A stretch of 64,000 nt of DNA from Bradyrhizobium sp. JYMT SZCCT0428. Lineage in GTDB: Bacteria; Pseudomonadota; Alphaproteobacteria; Rhizobiales; Xanthobacteraceae. The translations under genes were made by a program, and so were the position numbers. Of this stretch, positions 16,297 to 24,509 are shown piece by piece. The notes beneath the pieces are model-generated. The model was given only the letters and a program-made list of their open reading frames with translations, had not been told where the DNA came from and ran no database searches. The stretch covers positions 1 to 64,000 of the forward strand of contig NZ_JAFCLS010000035.1 in NCBI RefSeq assembly GCF_018131075.1, read 5' to 3'. How positions within the stretch are numbered: position 1 is the stretch's first letter; each line of letters begins with the position of its first letter.

Positions 16297-17454
16297 ATGG
16301 ATCTGATTACCACCACTTCCGACCTCGCGGCTGCCTGCGATCGCCTCTCCAAGCACCCGGTCATCACCGTCGACACGGAGTTCCTCCGCGAGACGACCTA
16401 TTATCCCCTGCTCTGCGTCGTGCAAATGGCGAGCGCGGACGAAGCCGTCGTGATCGACACGCTGGCCGAGGGCATCGACCTCAAGCCGTTCTTCGAATTG
16501 ATGGGCAATGAGGCGGTCCTGAAGGTGTTCCATGCCGCGCGGCAGGACATCGAGATCGTCTGGCACCAGTCCGGCACCATTCCGCACCCGATCTTCGACA
16601 CCCAAGTGGCGGCGATGGTGCTCGGCTATGGTGACAGCATCGCCTATGACGCGCTGGTCGAGCGCATCACCGGCCACCGCCCGGACAAGACGCACCGCTT
16701 CACCGACTGGTCGCGCCGGCCCCTGACATCAGACCAGATGCATTACGCGGTCTCCGACGTCACCCATCTGCGCGACGTGTTCGCGGCGCTGGACGCCGAT
16801 TTGAAGAAGCGCGGCCGCAGCGAATGGGTCAGCGAAGAGATGGAAGTCCTGACCTCGCCGAAGACCTATGATTTCCATCCCGAGCGCGCCTGGGAGCGGC
16901 TGAAGACGCGGGTGCGCAAGCCCAAGGAATTGGCCGTGCTGATGGAAGTCGCAGCCTGGCGCGAACAGGAAGCGCAGAGCCGCGACGTGCCGCGCAGCCG
17001 CGTGATGAAGGACGACGCGGTCGGCGACATCGCCACCCATGCGCCGACCTCGCTGGAGCGGCTCGCCAATCTGCGCTCGCTGCCGAAGGGTTTCGACCGC
17101 TCCAAATGGGGCAGCGACATCGTCGCCGCCGTACAGCGCGGCATCGCGCGCGATCCTGCGACCTTGCCGAAGCTCGAAAAGCCGCGCGGCAATTCGAATG
17201 GCGCTGCGATCGTCGAGCTCCTGAAGGTGCTGCTGCGAATGACCTCGGAGCGCCATGCCGTCGCCAGCAAGGTGATCGCGACCGTCGACGATCTCGAACA
17301 GATCGCGGCCGACGACAAGGCCGACGTCGCCGCCCTGCATGGCTGGCGCCGCGAATTGTTCGGCGACGCGGCGCTGTCGCTGAAGCACGGCAGGCTGGCG
17401 CTTGCGATCGAAAAAGGCCGCGTGGTCAGGGTCGATCGGGATCAGGCGGTTTAA
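16297..17454 (+). CDS. rnd: Ribonuclease D
   Basis: 3'-5' exoribonuclease that trims tRNA and other stable RNA precursors. The DEDDy motifs are present: VDTEFLRE (Exo I, about residue 25), FHAARQDIEIV (Exo II), and YAVSDVTHL (Exo III, with the catalytic Tyr). A HRDC domain follows (~205-290). ATG 16297 (MDLITTTSDL) gives 385 residues, the normal family length; the frame open from 16243 adds 18 unconserved residues. In related genomes I recall rnd close to ppx; here the two are separated by pur genes and the island. Confidence 0.93.
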   Translation: MDLITTTSDLAAACDRLSKHPVITVDTEFLRETTYYPLLCVVQMASADEAVVIDTLAEGIDLKPFFELMGNEAVLKVFHAARQDIEIVWHQSGTIPHPIFDTQVAAMVLGYGDSIAYDALVERITGHRPDKTHRFTDWSRRPLTSDQMHYAVSDVTHLRDVFAALDADLKKRGRSEWVSEEMEVLTSPKTYDFHPERAWERLKTRVRKPKELAVLMEVAAWREQEAQSRDVPRSRVMKDDAVGDIATHAPTSLERLANLRSLPKGFDRSKWGSDIVAAVQRGIARDPATLPKLEKPRGNSNGAAIVELLKVLLRMTSERHAVASKVIATVDDLEQIAADDKADVAALHGWRRELFGDAALSLKHGRLALAIEKGRVVRVDRDQAV

Positions 17455-17478
17455 GACGCGGGGCCTTGCTCACTTCAA

Positions 17479-17612
17479 CCTCGCCCCGCTTGCGGGGAGA
17501 GGTTGGATCGCCCTTGCGATCCGGGTGAGGGGGTACAGGTCTAACAACTGCCACCGCTCGCGCGGATAGAGCCCCTCACCCCGACCCTCTCCCCGCAAGC
17601 GCGGGGCGAGGG
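17479..17612. repeat. Two REP-like hairpins in inverted orientation
   Basis: A unit with stem CCTCGCCCCGC/GCGGGGAGAGG (17479-17503) and a trailing GGGTGAGGGGG is mirrored by CCCCTCACCCCGACCCTCTCCCCGC...GCGGGGCGAGGG (17572-17612). The pair sits between two convergent genes and can fold into long hairpins. It matches a dispersed repeat type I recall from Bradyrhizobium-like genomes and probably also ends transcription from both sides. Confidence 0.75.
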
Positions 17613-17622
17613 GGAAGAGCCA

Positions 17623-18771
17623 TCACCACTTGAACTCGACGCCGAACGTGCCCTGGTGCGACTGCATCGCGGCGCGGAATTTGGCGTCGTAGTTGATGTA
17701 AAGGCGCGCGGTGTTGGTCAGGCTCAGCGAGGCTGAGGCGCCGGCATCCGCGCCGTACTGGCTTTCGCCGATGCCCTGGAAGGTCACGCTCTGGGCGCCG
17801 AGGCTCACCGTCGTATCGGAGAAATTCTGCACGACGTTGTTGACGAACTTGCCATAGGCCGACAGGTCCAAAATCTTCTGGTCGAAGATCCAGTAATGCC
17901 CGACCTCGGCACCAACCAGCACGCGGAAGCGCTGCACACTCGCGCCCGTTGCCGTCACCGGATCGAGGCCGCCGAACTCCTGGAACGCTCCGGTCTGGGC
18001 GCGGACATATTCGACCGCGCCCTTGGGCACGATGCGGTACTGGTCCTTGGACCAGTAATAGCTGATCTCGCTCAGCACGCCGTCGAGCCTGGCGTTGTAG
18101 CCGGCGGTCGCGAAACCCAAACCGGTATCGCGGCGTGAATTGATGTTGCCAAAACCGTGCACGATCACGCTGGCCCAGGTCCACGGACCGGCATCGACGG
18201 AGGCGTTGAAGCCGAACTGGGTCAGGTCGATCCCGGCCGACTGCAACGCCAGCGGCACGTCGATGTCGGTGCGGCTCTGGTCGACGGAGAAGCCGACATT
18301 GACGCCGGTTGCGATACGCGCGCCGATGCCGGCGACGCCGCCCCAGGTCTTGCGCTTGTCGCCGACGAAAAACCCGAGCGGACCGTTGTTGGCCGAAATG
18401 CCATAGCCCTCGAACCAGGTCCGGTAGCGCGGCGTCTCCGCAGCCTCGGAGGCGCCGCCGCCGCCGGGATTGGTCCGCATCATCCGGCTGAAGCCGCTGG
18501 TGGTGCCGAACCGTTCCAGGAAATTGCTGCCGAGATTGGTGATGGTTGATGTCGACGACACCGCTGAGTTGATCATCTGCGGCGTCGGGGACGGCGTTGG
18601 TGTGGGCGTTGGCGAGGCCGTCGGTGTCGGCGTGGGGGTCGGTGTCGGCGTCAGCTGTGCCTGCGCGGAAGACACACCGAACGCGAGCACGAACGCGATC
18701 GCCGCCAGTCGCGCCAAGGCGCGACCGCCCCCGATCCTCTCCGCTCGCGATGCGCAGCGCATCAATCCCAT
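17623..18771 (-). CDS. Autotransporter-type outer-membrane beta-barrel protein
   Basis: A 382-residue protein: signal peptide (to about residue 38, AQAQ), a low-complexity Thr-Pro linker (residues ~39-65, TPTPTPTPTASPTPTPTP and similar), then a beta-barrel domain of ~270 residues with alternating strands (YRTWFEGYGISANN, WASVIVHGFGNINSR, FRVLVGAEVGHYW) and the C-terminal aromatic signature GVEFKW that BamA recognises. There is no passenger domain, so it is more likely a porin-like or surface protein than a true autotransporter. It lies downstream of purN with its own start. Confidence 0.85.
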   Translation of the reverse strand: MGLMRCASRAERIGGGRALARLAAIAFVLAFGVSSAQAQLTPTPTPTPTPTASPTPTPTPSPTPQMINSAVSSTSTITNLGSNFLERFGTTSGFSRMMRTNPGGGGASEAAETPRYRTWFEGYGISANNGPLGFFVGDKRKTWGGVAGIGARIATGVNVGFSVDQSRTDIDVPLALQSAGIDLTQFGFNASVDAGPWTWASVIVHGFGNINSRRDTGLGFATAGYNARLDGVLSEISYYWSKDQYRIVPKGAVEYVRAQTGAFQEFGGLDPVTATGASVQRFRVLVGAEVGHYWIFDQKILDLSAYGKFVNNVVQNFSDTTVSLGAQSVTFQGIGESQYGADAGASASLSLTNTARLYINYDAKFRAAMQSHQGTFGVEFKW

Positions 18772-18935
18772 TCCCGAAAAAAGCGCCCGCTGGAAAAATG
18801 CGCGACAAGCCGGTCGGCAAGCCCGGATTTGCGCTCAGTTCGTGCAGAGCGTCAATCGCTTACGGGCCTCACCAGGGACTGAATAGAAGCCGTTGTTGTT
18901 CGGCGGCCACAGCTCTTGGACTGGGTGGCACTGGC

Positions 18936-19589
18936 CTAGTCCTGGAGGGGCCAAATCAGGGTTCCGTCCGGCGCGGCCTGTCCCGAAATCCTGCAGATAT
19001 CGCCTTCGAGGCGGACCTTGCCGCTGGCGAGCAGCCGCAGCGCCTCGGGATAGATGCGGTGCTCGATGCCGAGGATGCGCTGCGCCAGCGTCTCGGCGGT
19101 GTCGCCATCGGCCACCGCGACCGCGCCCTGCATCACAATAGGCCCGGCGTCGGTTTCCGGGATCACGAAATGCACGGTGGCGCCTGAAATCTTCACGCCG
19201 GTCGCGAGCGCCTGGCCGTGCGGATCGAGGCCCGGAAAGGACGGCAGCAGCGAGGGGTGGATGTTGAGCATCTTGCCGTACCAGCGCTTGACGAACTCGG
19301 CGGTGAACAGCCGCATGAACCCGCCAAGGCAAATCAGCTCGACATTCTTTTCGTCCAGCGCCCGCTGCAGGACAGCCTCGAAGCCGGCGCGGTCCTTGCC
19401 GAACGGCTTGCTCTCGATCACGGTCGTGGGAATGCCGCTCGCAGCAGCCTTTTCCAGGCCACCGGCATCGGCGCGGTTGGAAATCACGGTGACGATTTCG
19501 GCCGGGAAATCCGCAAGCTTCGCCGCGTCGATCAGCGCGGCCATGTTCGATCCGCGCCCGGAGATCAGAATGGCGACGCGGCGCTTCAC
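18936..19589 (-). CDS. purN: Phosphoribosylglycinamide formyltransferase
   Basis: GAR transformylase, third step of purine synthesis; it transfers a formyl group from 10-formyl-tetrahydrofolate. It has 217 residues, normal for PurN. The phosphate-binding SGRGSNM (residues ~10-16), the catalytic Asn-His pair in MLNIHPSLLPSFPG (N~108, H~110) and the catalytic Asp in PETDAGPIV are visible. It begins five bases after the purM stop, so the two form an operon. Confidence 0.96.
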   Translation of the reverse strand: MKRRVAILISGRGSNMAALIDAAKLADFPAEIVTVISNRADAGGLEKAAASGIPTTVIESKPFGKDRAGFEAVLQRALDEKNVELICLGGFMRLFTAEFVKRWYGKMLNIHPSLLPSFPGLDPHGQALATGVKISGATVHFVIPETDAGPIVMQGAVAVADGDTAETLAQRILGIEHRIYPEALRLLASGKVRLEGDICRISGQAAPDGTLIWPLQD

Positions 19590-19593
19590 GGCG

Positions 19594-20673
19594 TCACCGC
19601 GACAAGTCCAGATGACCGTTATAGACCACGCGGTGCTCGCCTTCCGCCGCGATCACTTCGCCGAGCAGGGCGACAGTCTCGCCGCCCTCGGTGAAGATTT
19701 CGGTGACCCTGTCGACCGCATCCGGCTTGACGATCGCGACCATGCCGATGCCGCAGTTGAAGGTGCGCAACAATTCGAGCTCGGCGATGCCGCCCTGCTC
19801 GGCCAGCCATTTGAAGACCGGCAATACCGGCAGACGCGCCAGATCGATGCCGACGCCGAGATGCTTGGGCAGCACGCGCGGAATGTTGTCGGTGAAGCCG
19901 CCGCCGGTGATGTGGGCGAGGCCCTTGATGGCGCCGGTTTCGCGGATCGCGCGCAGGCAGGATTTCACATAGAGCCGCGTCGGCGCCAGCAGCGCACCGC
20001 CGAGCGTCATCACGGGCGAGAACGGCGCCGGGGCGTCGAAGCCAAGGCCGGAATTCTCAACGATTTTGCGGACCAGAGAGAAGCCGTTGGAATGCACGCC
20101 CGAGGAGGCAAGACCAATCACGGCGTCGCCAATCGCGATATCGCTGCTCGGCAGCAGCGTGCCGCGTTCGGCAGCCCCCACGGCAAAGCCTGCGAGGTCG
20201 TAATCGCCGTCCTTGTAGAGGCCGGGCATTTCCGCCGTCTCGCCGCCGATCAGGGCGCAGCCGGACTCCCGGCAGCCCTCGGCGACGCCGGCCACGATGG
20301 CCGCCGCAGCTTCCGGATCGAGCTTGCCGCAGGCGAAATAGTCGAGGAAGAACAGCGGTTCGGCGCCCTGCACCACGAGGTCGTTGACCGACATCGCCAC
20401 CAGGTCGATGCCGATTCCGCCATGCAGGCCGGTTTCGATCGCGATCTTGACCTTGGTACCGACGCCGTCGGTCGCGGCCACCAGCACCGGATCCTTGAAC
20501 CCAGCCGCCTTGAGGTCGAACAGCCCGCCAAAGCCACCGATTTCGGCGTCGGCGCCGGCGCGGGCGGTGGCACGCACCATCGGCTTGATGAGATCGACGA
20601 GGCGATTGCCCGCATCGATATCCACGCCCGAATCGGCGTAAGTGAGCCCGTTTTTGCGGTCGATCATGCTCAA
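19594..20673 (-). CDS. purM: Phosphoribosylformylglycinamidine cyclo-ligase
   Basis: AIR synthetase, fifth step of purine synthesis; ATP-driven ring closure of FGAM. 359 residues, normal length. Visible motifs: TYADSGVDIDAGNRLV at the N terminus, ATDGVGTKVKIA, SVNDLVVQGAEPLFFLDYFA, GGETAEMPGLY and THITGGGF-like AHITGGGFTDNIPR. It is the first gene of purM-purN. Its upstream region is interrupted 73 bases before the start by the left end of the mobile island, so its native promoter may have been altered. Confidence 0.97.
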   Translation of the reverse strand: MSMIDRKNGLTYADSGVDIDAGNRLVDLIKPMVRATARAGADAEIGGFGGLFDLKAAGFKDPVLVAATDGVGTKVKIAIETGLHGGIGIDLVAMSVNDLVVQGAEPLFFLDYFACGKLDPEAAAAIVAGVAEGCRESGCALIGGETAEMPGLYKDGDYDLAGFAVGAAERGTLLPSSDIAIGDAVIGLASSGVHSNGFSLVRKIVENSGLGFDAPAPFSPVMTLGGALLAPTRLYVKSCLRAIRETGAIKGLAHITGGGFTDNIPRVLPKHLGVGIDLARLPVLPVFKWLAEQGGIAELELLRTFNCGIGMVAIVKPDAVDRVTEIFTEGGETVALLGEVIAAEGEHRVVYNGHLDLSR

Positions 20674-20745
20674 TTCCCGTCAGAAGACGGCTGGTTACGA
20701 GGATTTCCGCGATCCTGCAATGGCTCGCAAGCGCCGGGTCGATAT

Positions 20746-20755
20746 ACTATGTAGA
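20746..20755 (+). other. Candidate left attachment core (attL)
   Basis: ACTATGTAGA is repeated exactly, in the same orientation, at 37025-37034. Its position 73 bases upstream of purM matches the expected left edge of the island. Ten bases is short and could be coincidence. Confidence 0.4.
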
Positions 20756-20848
20756 AGCAAAGACTCAGCTGGAAGAACGTCGATTTATTTAGTTCAAACC
20801 GTCACTTAACGGACGTTTTTCATAGGACTATTTACGCTCAAACACGCC

Positions 20849-20876
20849 CCCGGGCATCAATTGGGGCATCATTTTG
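20849..20876 (+). repeat. Tandem GGGCATCA motif, left copy (possible integrase arm site)
   Basis: Two GGGCATCA units (20852-20859 and 20864-20871), the second within GGGGCATCATTTTG. The last 14 bases are repeated exactly at 36886-36899 next to the integrase start. Their place just inside both island ends suggests integrase or excisionase arm-binding sites. Confidence 0.5.
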
Positions 20877-20961
20877 CGAGGTTTCGCGGACTCGCGTTTC
20901 CACAGCCCTTTCCTATCTCAGGCTGATGCGTACCAGTGCTGCATGACGACCAGGAGGTCAC

Positions 20962-21219
20962 ATGGAAATCGACCGCTGGGAGAAGGATGAGGTTGGAGAC
21001 ATCAGGATGCAGCCCCTGTTGGGGTTCTCGATCCTTATCGCCGAGGAAACCGCGATCGGCCTTCGGCTCGAACATGATGGCGACAGCGGAGATTCGCCTT
21101 CCGGCGCGCTACAACTGATCCTGACGCCAGCGCAGGCAAGCGACCTCGGCGGCATGTTGCAGAAGGCCGCCGACCGCGCTGGGGAACAAACGGACGGGCG
21201 AAACCCTCGTAACCGGTAA
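20962..21219 (+). CDS. Hypothetical 85-residue protein
   Basis: AGGAGG lies eight bases before ATG 20962, an excellent ribosome binding site. The protein is acidic at the N terminus (MEIDRWEKDEVGDIRMQPLL) and has two beta-like segments (GFSILIAEETAIGLRLEHDG, then ALQLILTPAQASDLGGML) resembling a small phage or rhizobial protein whose second half reads out a helix for contact. No known domain. First rightward gene of the island. Confidence 0.65.
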   Translation: MEIDRWEKDEVGDIRMQPLLGFSILIAEETAIGLRLEHDGDSGDSPSGALQLILTPAQASDLGGMLQKAADRAGEQTDGRNPRNR

Positions 21220-21274
21220 ACCGGCGGGCTCTGTCTGGACTCGCATTTCATGGCGCCTGCCCTATTTAGCCGTC

Positions 21275-21881
21275 ATGCGTACCAGTGCCTTCGAAGCCTG
21301 CATCCCGACCCGCGCCACCAAGGTCCCGACTTCCAAGGCGTGGCTGCACGAGGTGAAACATGATGGCTACCGGCTGATCGTGCACCGCGACGGCAAGCGG
21401 GTTCGGCTGTTCACCCGGAACGGCTATGACTGGAGCGACAAGTACCCGCTGATCACAGAGGCCGCGCTGCGCATCCGGTCGACCTCGTTTGTGCTGGACG
21501 GAGAGGCCGTGCTGCTCGGCGTTCGACGGCATCTCCGACTTCGACGGCCTGCATTCCCGGAAGCACAATGACGAGGTGCAGTTCTACGCCTTCGACATGC
21601 TGGTAACGGACGGCGATGACATCCGGAAGCTGCCCCTCACCATGAGGAAGACCAACCTCGCCCGGTTGCTGGCGCGGCGTGTCGACGGCATCTTCATCTC
21701 CGACTTCGAGCGCGGCGAGATCGGGCCCGAGCTCTTCCGGCACGCCTGCCTCATGGGACTCGAGGGCCTTGTGTCCAAGTTGGACGATCGACCGTACCGG
21801 CCGGGCCGGTCACCTAACTGGGTGAAAGTCAAAAACCCCGCCTCTCCCGCCATGCTGCGGGCCAAGGATGCGTTCTCCTGA
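21275..21881 (+). pseudogene. ATP-dependent DNA ligase, frameshifted
   Basis: The first frame encodes the adenylation part, with active-site Lys in EVKHDGYR (K28) and RLFTRNGYDWSDKYP. After FVLDGEAVLLGV (about 21525) it goes off frame, while the neighbouring frame continues DGISDFDGLHSRK, then VQFYAFDMLVTDGDDIRKLP and LEGLVSKLDDRPYRPGRS, then WVKVKNP, up to the stop at 21879-21881. Removing one base (the C in GTTCGAC) restores ~200 residues, the length of the short LigD-like ligases of this group. Motif V-like VSKLDDRPY and KVKNP are intact, so the break looks recent, or is a sequencing error. Confidence 0.75.
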
Positions 21882-22267
21882 TGGATGGCGATAAGCCCCA
21901 GTTGACGCGGCGCCGCTTTCCTGAGGCTCCTAGCGAGACATGGCACCTTTGGTATGACGATGTGCGTGTTGGGACGATAGCCAAAGCGGAGGGGCTAAGG
22001 GGCTTCACCTATTGGACCTGGGACTGCGGTTTCAGCGTTAACGGCGCCGGACGCGACCACCGATCCGGAGCAGCCGCGACCTATGAGGACGCGCGCGCAG
22101 CCTTCCTTGCCGCCTGGGCCGAATACCTTCCAAAGCGAACACCAGAGGAGTTCGACAACTGGCGCCATGAAGCCGCATGGACTGCCGAGAAATACGCCCG
22201 ATGGGAACGCGGCGAACGCAGCGCGCCGCCATGGCCGCTGCCGACGGCGAAGCGGCTTGAGCTTTAA
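21881..22267 (+). CDS. Hypothetical 128-residue protein
   Basis: ATG 21881 overlaps the ligase TGA, implying translational coupling with the ligase reading frame. The protein has a Trp-rich beta region (TWHLWYDDVRVGTIAKAEG, then FTYWTWDCGFSVNG) and a helical C-terminal half (ATYEDARAAFLAAWAEYLPK, then WRHEAAWTAEKYARWE). This looks like a small rhizobial family that often neighbours phage or ligase genes; function unknown. Confidence 0.7.
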   Translation: MDGDKPQLTRRRFPEAPSETWHLWYDDVRVGTIAKAEGLRGFTYWTWDCGFSVNGAGRDHRSGAAATYEDARAAFLAAWAEYLPKRTPEEFDNWRHEAAWTAEKYARWERGERSAPPWPLPTAKRLEL

Positions 22268-22337
22268 TCACCGTGGCCTAAAAAGTTGCGGTAGGTTTAA
22301 GCCATGTCGAGCGATTCGCTATCCCAGGGGACAGCAG

Positions 22338-22601
22338 ATGCAAGAGTACCGCGCTTACCTGATCGGCCGGGACGAGCATATCCAGCACCGCGTTGACCTA
22401 ATCTGCAGGGACGAAAACACAGCCAAAGAACATGCCAAGCAGTTAGTGGACGGTCACGACGTCGAGCTATGGCAGGGTGCCCGAAAGCTGGCCCGGTTTT
22501 ACCATAACGAGCAAGGCCGCCGGGACTTTGAAACAAATCCAGCGCGACCTGCATTGTCACCCCATGACGCGCGACGACGAATACAGAACAAAAGCGGCTG
22601 A
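22338..22601 (+). CDS. Hypothetical 87-residue protein
   Basis: The start at ATG 22338 has AGGGGAC upstream and opens MQEYRAYLIGRDEHIQHRVD, followed by ENTAKEHAKQLVDGHDVELW. This pattern (a beta hairpin, then a helix and DGHDVELW) is a small protein family common in rhizobia. I recognise the pattern, but no function is known to me. The C-terminal ~20 residues overlap the next gene, which is read in another frame. Confidence 0.65.
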   Translation: MQEYRAYLIGRDEHIQHRVDLICRDENTAKEHAKQLVDGHDVELWQGARKLARFYHNEQGRRDFETNPARPALSPHDARRRIQNKSG

Positions 22602-22719
22602 GGCTCAAAGAGAAGCAGAGCGCGCACCTAGCGAGGTCGAACGAGCCGCTTGGCTGCGGGTGGTACAAGGCTTAATGAGAAAGCGTCCCCAAAGCCACGA
22701 CGACAGTGAAGCCAAGTAG
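22564..22719 (+). CDS. Hypothetical 51-residue helical protein
   Basis: Reads MTRDDEYRTKAAEAQREAER and WLRVVQGLMRKR: one or two amphipathic helices with a pattern (EYRxKAAEAxREAERA...RAAWLRVVQG) shared by many short rhizobial ORFs. The start overlaps the preceding gene by 38 bases. Soluble; no domain name known to me. Confidence 0.55.
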   Translation: MTRDDEYRTKAAEAQREAERAPSEVERAAWLRVVQGLMRKRPQSHDDSEAK

Positions 22720-22822
22720 GCTTGCGCGAATGGGGATCGATTCCGTTCACCCCCGACGGTTTTTTTTATTGCTCCAAAAACGCCATGCGAACTAATCGGC
22801 GAATAGCTTGTTTTCAAACCTT

Positions 22823-22996
22823 ATGAGTAGTGAAGCCACAACCCTGGTAAAAGAAGCCGAGCGATGCCGGAGGATCGCGCGGTCGATTGGCAATGCGGAA
22901 ACGGCCGCCAAGCTAATCGAACTCGCCTTTGAATACGAACGGCGGGCTGGGCGGGAAATGGCGTCGACTCCCTATGAAAGAAAACCAACGACATGA
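22823..22996 (+). CDS. Hypothetical 57-residue helical protein
   Basis: ATG 22823 (MSSEATTLVKEAERCRRIAR) gives two short helices joined at a Gly/Asn turn (SIGNAETAAKLIELAFEYER). It resembles the 51-residue neighbour in its style of Glu/Arg helices with WLRLA-like ends, so the two may be distant paralogues. Function unknown. Confidence 0.5.
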   Translation: MSSEATTLVKEAERCRRIARSIGNAETAAKLIELAFEYERRAGREMASTPYERKPTT

Positions 22997-23042
22997 GCAT
23001 CATGGCTGGGCAGGTGTGGCGGTCTGGAGCCGAAGCGAAGTA

Positions 23043-23264
23043 ATGAAATACCGCGACGTTGAATTTACAATCGGTCAGGGGCCTCGGACGGCAACTTGGA
23101 AATGGTCGGCTTCGCTTCGCGGGATTGAGATCCGAGGACAGGCGGCAACCAAGGCTGAGGCCGTGTCTGAAGCCGAGCGTTCGATCGACCGGGCACTGGT
23201 ACTGAATAATCTGAAGCTGATCAAACCTGTTTCCGACAATCAAACGCTTTTAGGGCTCGCATAA
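23043..23264 (+). CDS. Hypothetical 73-residue protein
   Basis: MKYRDVEFTIGQGPRTATWK then WSASLRGIEIRGQAATKAEA: an antiparallel beta sheet followed by a helix (AVSEAERSIDRAL), a pattern like a small double-stranded-RNA-like or HicB-like fold, but with no clear homologue. ATG 22974 in the same frame would add 23 residues without a ribosome binding site, so I prefer 23043. A strong terminator follows ~190 bases later. Confidence 0.5.
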   Translation: MKYRDVEFTIGQGPRTATWKWSASLRGIEIRGQAATKAEAVSEAERSIDRALVLNNLKLIKPVSDNQTLLGLA

Positions 23265-23577
23265 GACTAAGGCCACACGGGCGTTACACCATATGGCCTT
23301 TAGCCGGGACTGTCCCGCTTGGCGCTTACTTGTTCCATTGTGAGTACTACCAAGTTTTCCCGAAATGCCTTTGCCCCAAACGGACCGGCCGTTAACCTCA
23401 TGATCGGCGCCGGGAGAGCGTCGGGTTTGATAGATTTGCCTCCATTAAACCCTAAACCCCGTCCGAGGAAGCGACTGCCTCGGACGGGGTTTTACGCCGC
23501 TAGTGCCGCACAAGCCGTGCCAATCGCGCTGGGGCCGCCTTATCCACGGCTCAGGCAGGCCGCCAACTGGGGCGGCC
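23265..23577. other. Intergenic region with terminator, no gene
   Basis: 313 bases between convergent genes. The only structure I see is the hairpin at 23457-23493. Open frames here are Pro/Arg-rich and lack start signals. Confidence 0.5.
23457..23493 (+). terminator. Rho-independent terminator
   Basis: Perfect 12-base stem CCCCGTCCGAGG (23457-23468) and CCTCGGACGGGG (23478-23489) around a nine-base loop, followed by TTTT. It sits downstream of the rightward small-gene run that begins at 20962. Confidence 0.85.
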
Positions 23578-23784
23578 TTACACTTTAGTCAGAGCTTTCT
23601 GACGGGGCGCAGCAGCCCTCTTTTTGCTAACGGCCGGTTCTGCAAGTGGCGCTTCGCGAGCAGGCCTGTCGCGATCCGCCGACCCAAACAGGGCCCTTCG
23701 AGCCTCTCTCCAGCGACGCTCCGCCTCCTTCAAGAGAACTTTGTCTAGGGGATCGACTGGTTTGAAACGTCGCCCTTCGGTCAT
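23578..23784 (-). CDS. Hypothetical 68-residue basic protein
   Basis: From ATG 23784 (MTEGRRFKPVDPLDKVLLKE) with GGAGCACC immediately upstream. An amphipathic Arg/Glu helix (AERRWREARRALFG) is followed by a disordered Lys/Arg/Ala-rich tail (KKRAAAPRQKALTKV). The longer frame from 23865 lacks a ribosome binding site. Possibly nucleic-acid binding from its charge (inference). Confidence 0.5.
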   Translation of the reverse strand: MTEGRRFKPVDPLDKVLLKEAERRWREARRALFGSADRDRPAREAPLAEPAVSKKRAAAPRQKALTKV

Positions 23785-24142
23785 GGTGCTCCATTTAATG
23801 CACGTCGATAAAAAATTGGCTTTGTAACAATGCTCGCGTAAACGGCCCCAACCGGGGGCCGCCAACCCGAATGATACGGGTTTTCCTCCAGCAGTCGGGG
23901 GGGCACCTTTCTGGCTGGAAGCTACAAATTAGACGCCTGACAAGTCAGATTGTTCAAAGCTTAGTGCCCGGTCGTTCGGCTTAACCCGTTCGGGGTATGA
24001 ACAGAGATCGGCAATGGCGGCTTTCGCGCGCCTTATCGCTTGCGCGCCCACTCTGGTTGCGGAAAACTCCCGGCTTGTAGAGATAGCGCTGAGGGCGAAG
24101 GGGACAAAAGGAAGGGACTGATCGTCCAAAGGAGAGGTGACG
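23785..24142. other. Divergent intergenic region with a GC hairpin
   Basis: 358 bases between a leftward and a rightward gene. CGGCCCC/GGGGCCG (around 23845-23862) forms a 7-base stem. The rest is AT-richer than the flanking core DNA and contains no supported gene; leftward frames near 23929-24202 lack binding sites and read against the gene at 24143. Confidence 0.4.
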
Positions 24143-24385
24143 ATGGACGGAAAGATATTCAACAGCGAAGGACAGTACGTCGCCATCATCATTGCCAACC
24201 AAGTTTACAACCTATCCGGACAGAAGCTGTATGACCTCCGCGGTCAAAAAATTTACAAACTAACGGGCGAATTCGTGGGGCACCTTATCTCTACCGGTGC
24301 TGACAACGGCTCGACAAATCGAGCGACCGATTGTTTCCCAAACTCTAGAATCTCGCCCGCAGGTCGAGCTGTGGCTGAAGGCTAA
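24143..24385 (+). CDS. Small repeat protein with Y-L-G-Q repeats (4-fold beta flower-like)
   Basis: A protein of 80 residues from ATG 24143, preceded by AGGAGAGG. The sequence contains serial ~9-residue units: IFNSEGQYVA, VYNLSGQKL, YDLRGQKI, YKLTGEFVG. This short-strand repeat resembles the small proteins named 4-fold beta flower proteins, as far as I recall, whose biological role is unknown. The C-terminal ~25 residues are polar and disordered. It heads a rightward block of small genes. Confidence 0.6.
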   Translation: MDGKIFNSEGQYVAIIIANQVYNLSGQKLYDLRGQKIYKLTGEFVGHLISTGADNGSTNRATDCFPNSRISPAGRAVAEG

Positions 24386-24391
24386 AGCGAA

Positions 24392-24499
24392 GTGAAAATT
24401 TGGAAATGGCCCAGCAAACAGAAAATTCAAATCTGGATTATTGTAGCTCTCGTCTTCGTCATTTGGGTGGTTCTGCAGAACCCCGCACGTTGGCGCTGA
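24392..24499 (+). CDS. 35-residue single-pass membrane protein
   Basis: GTG 24392 follows GAAGG. The product has a Trp-rich, Lys-rich N terminus (MKIWKWPSKQKIQIW) and one hydrophobic helix (IIVALVFVIWVVL) with a short basic end. The charged/aromatic N terminus and exactly one helix resemble small membrane-acting phage or toxin-like proteins, but that is inference. The stop of the preceding gene is only seven bases upstream. Confidence 0.4.
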   Translation: MKIWKWPSKQKIQIWIIVALVFVIWVVLQNPARWR

Positions 24500-24509
24500 A
24501 AGCACAGAA

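Noticed and set aside
23319..23588. 89-residue rightward frame
   Set aside because: It runs through a strong terminator hairpin and has Pro/Arg-rich shadow composition.
23929..24202. Two leftward frames of 73 and 89 residues
   Set aside because: No binding sites or family likeness, and they overlap the start of the well-supported gene at 24143.
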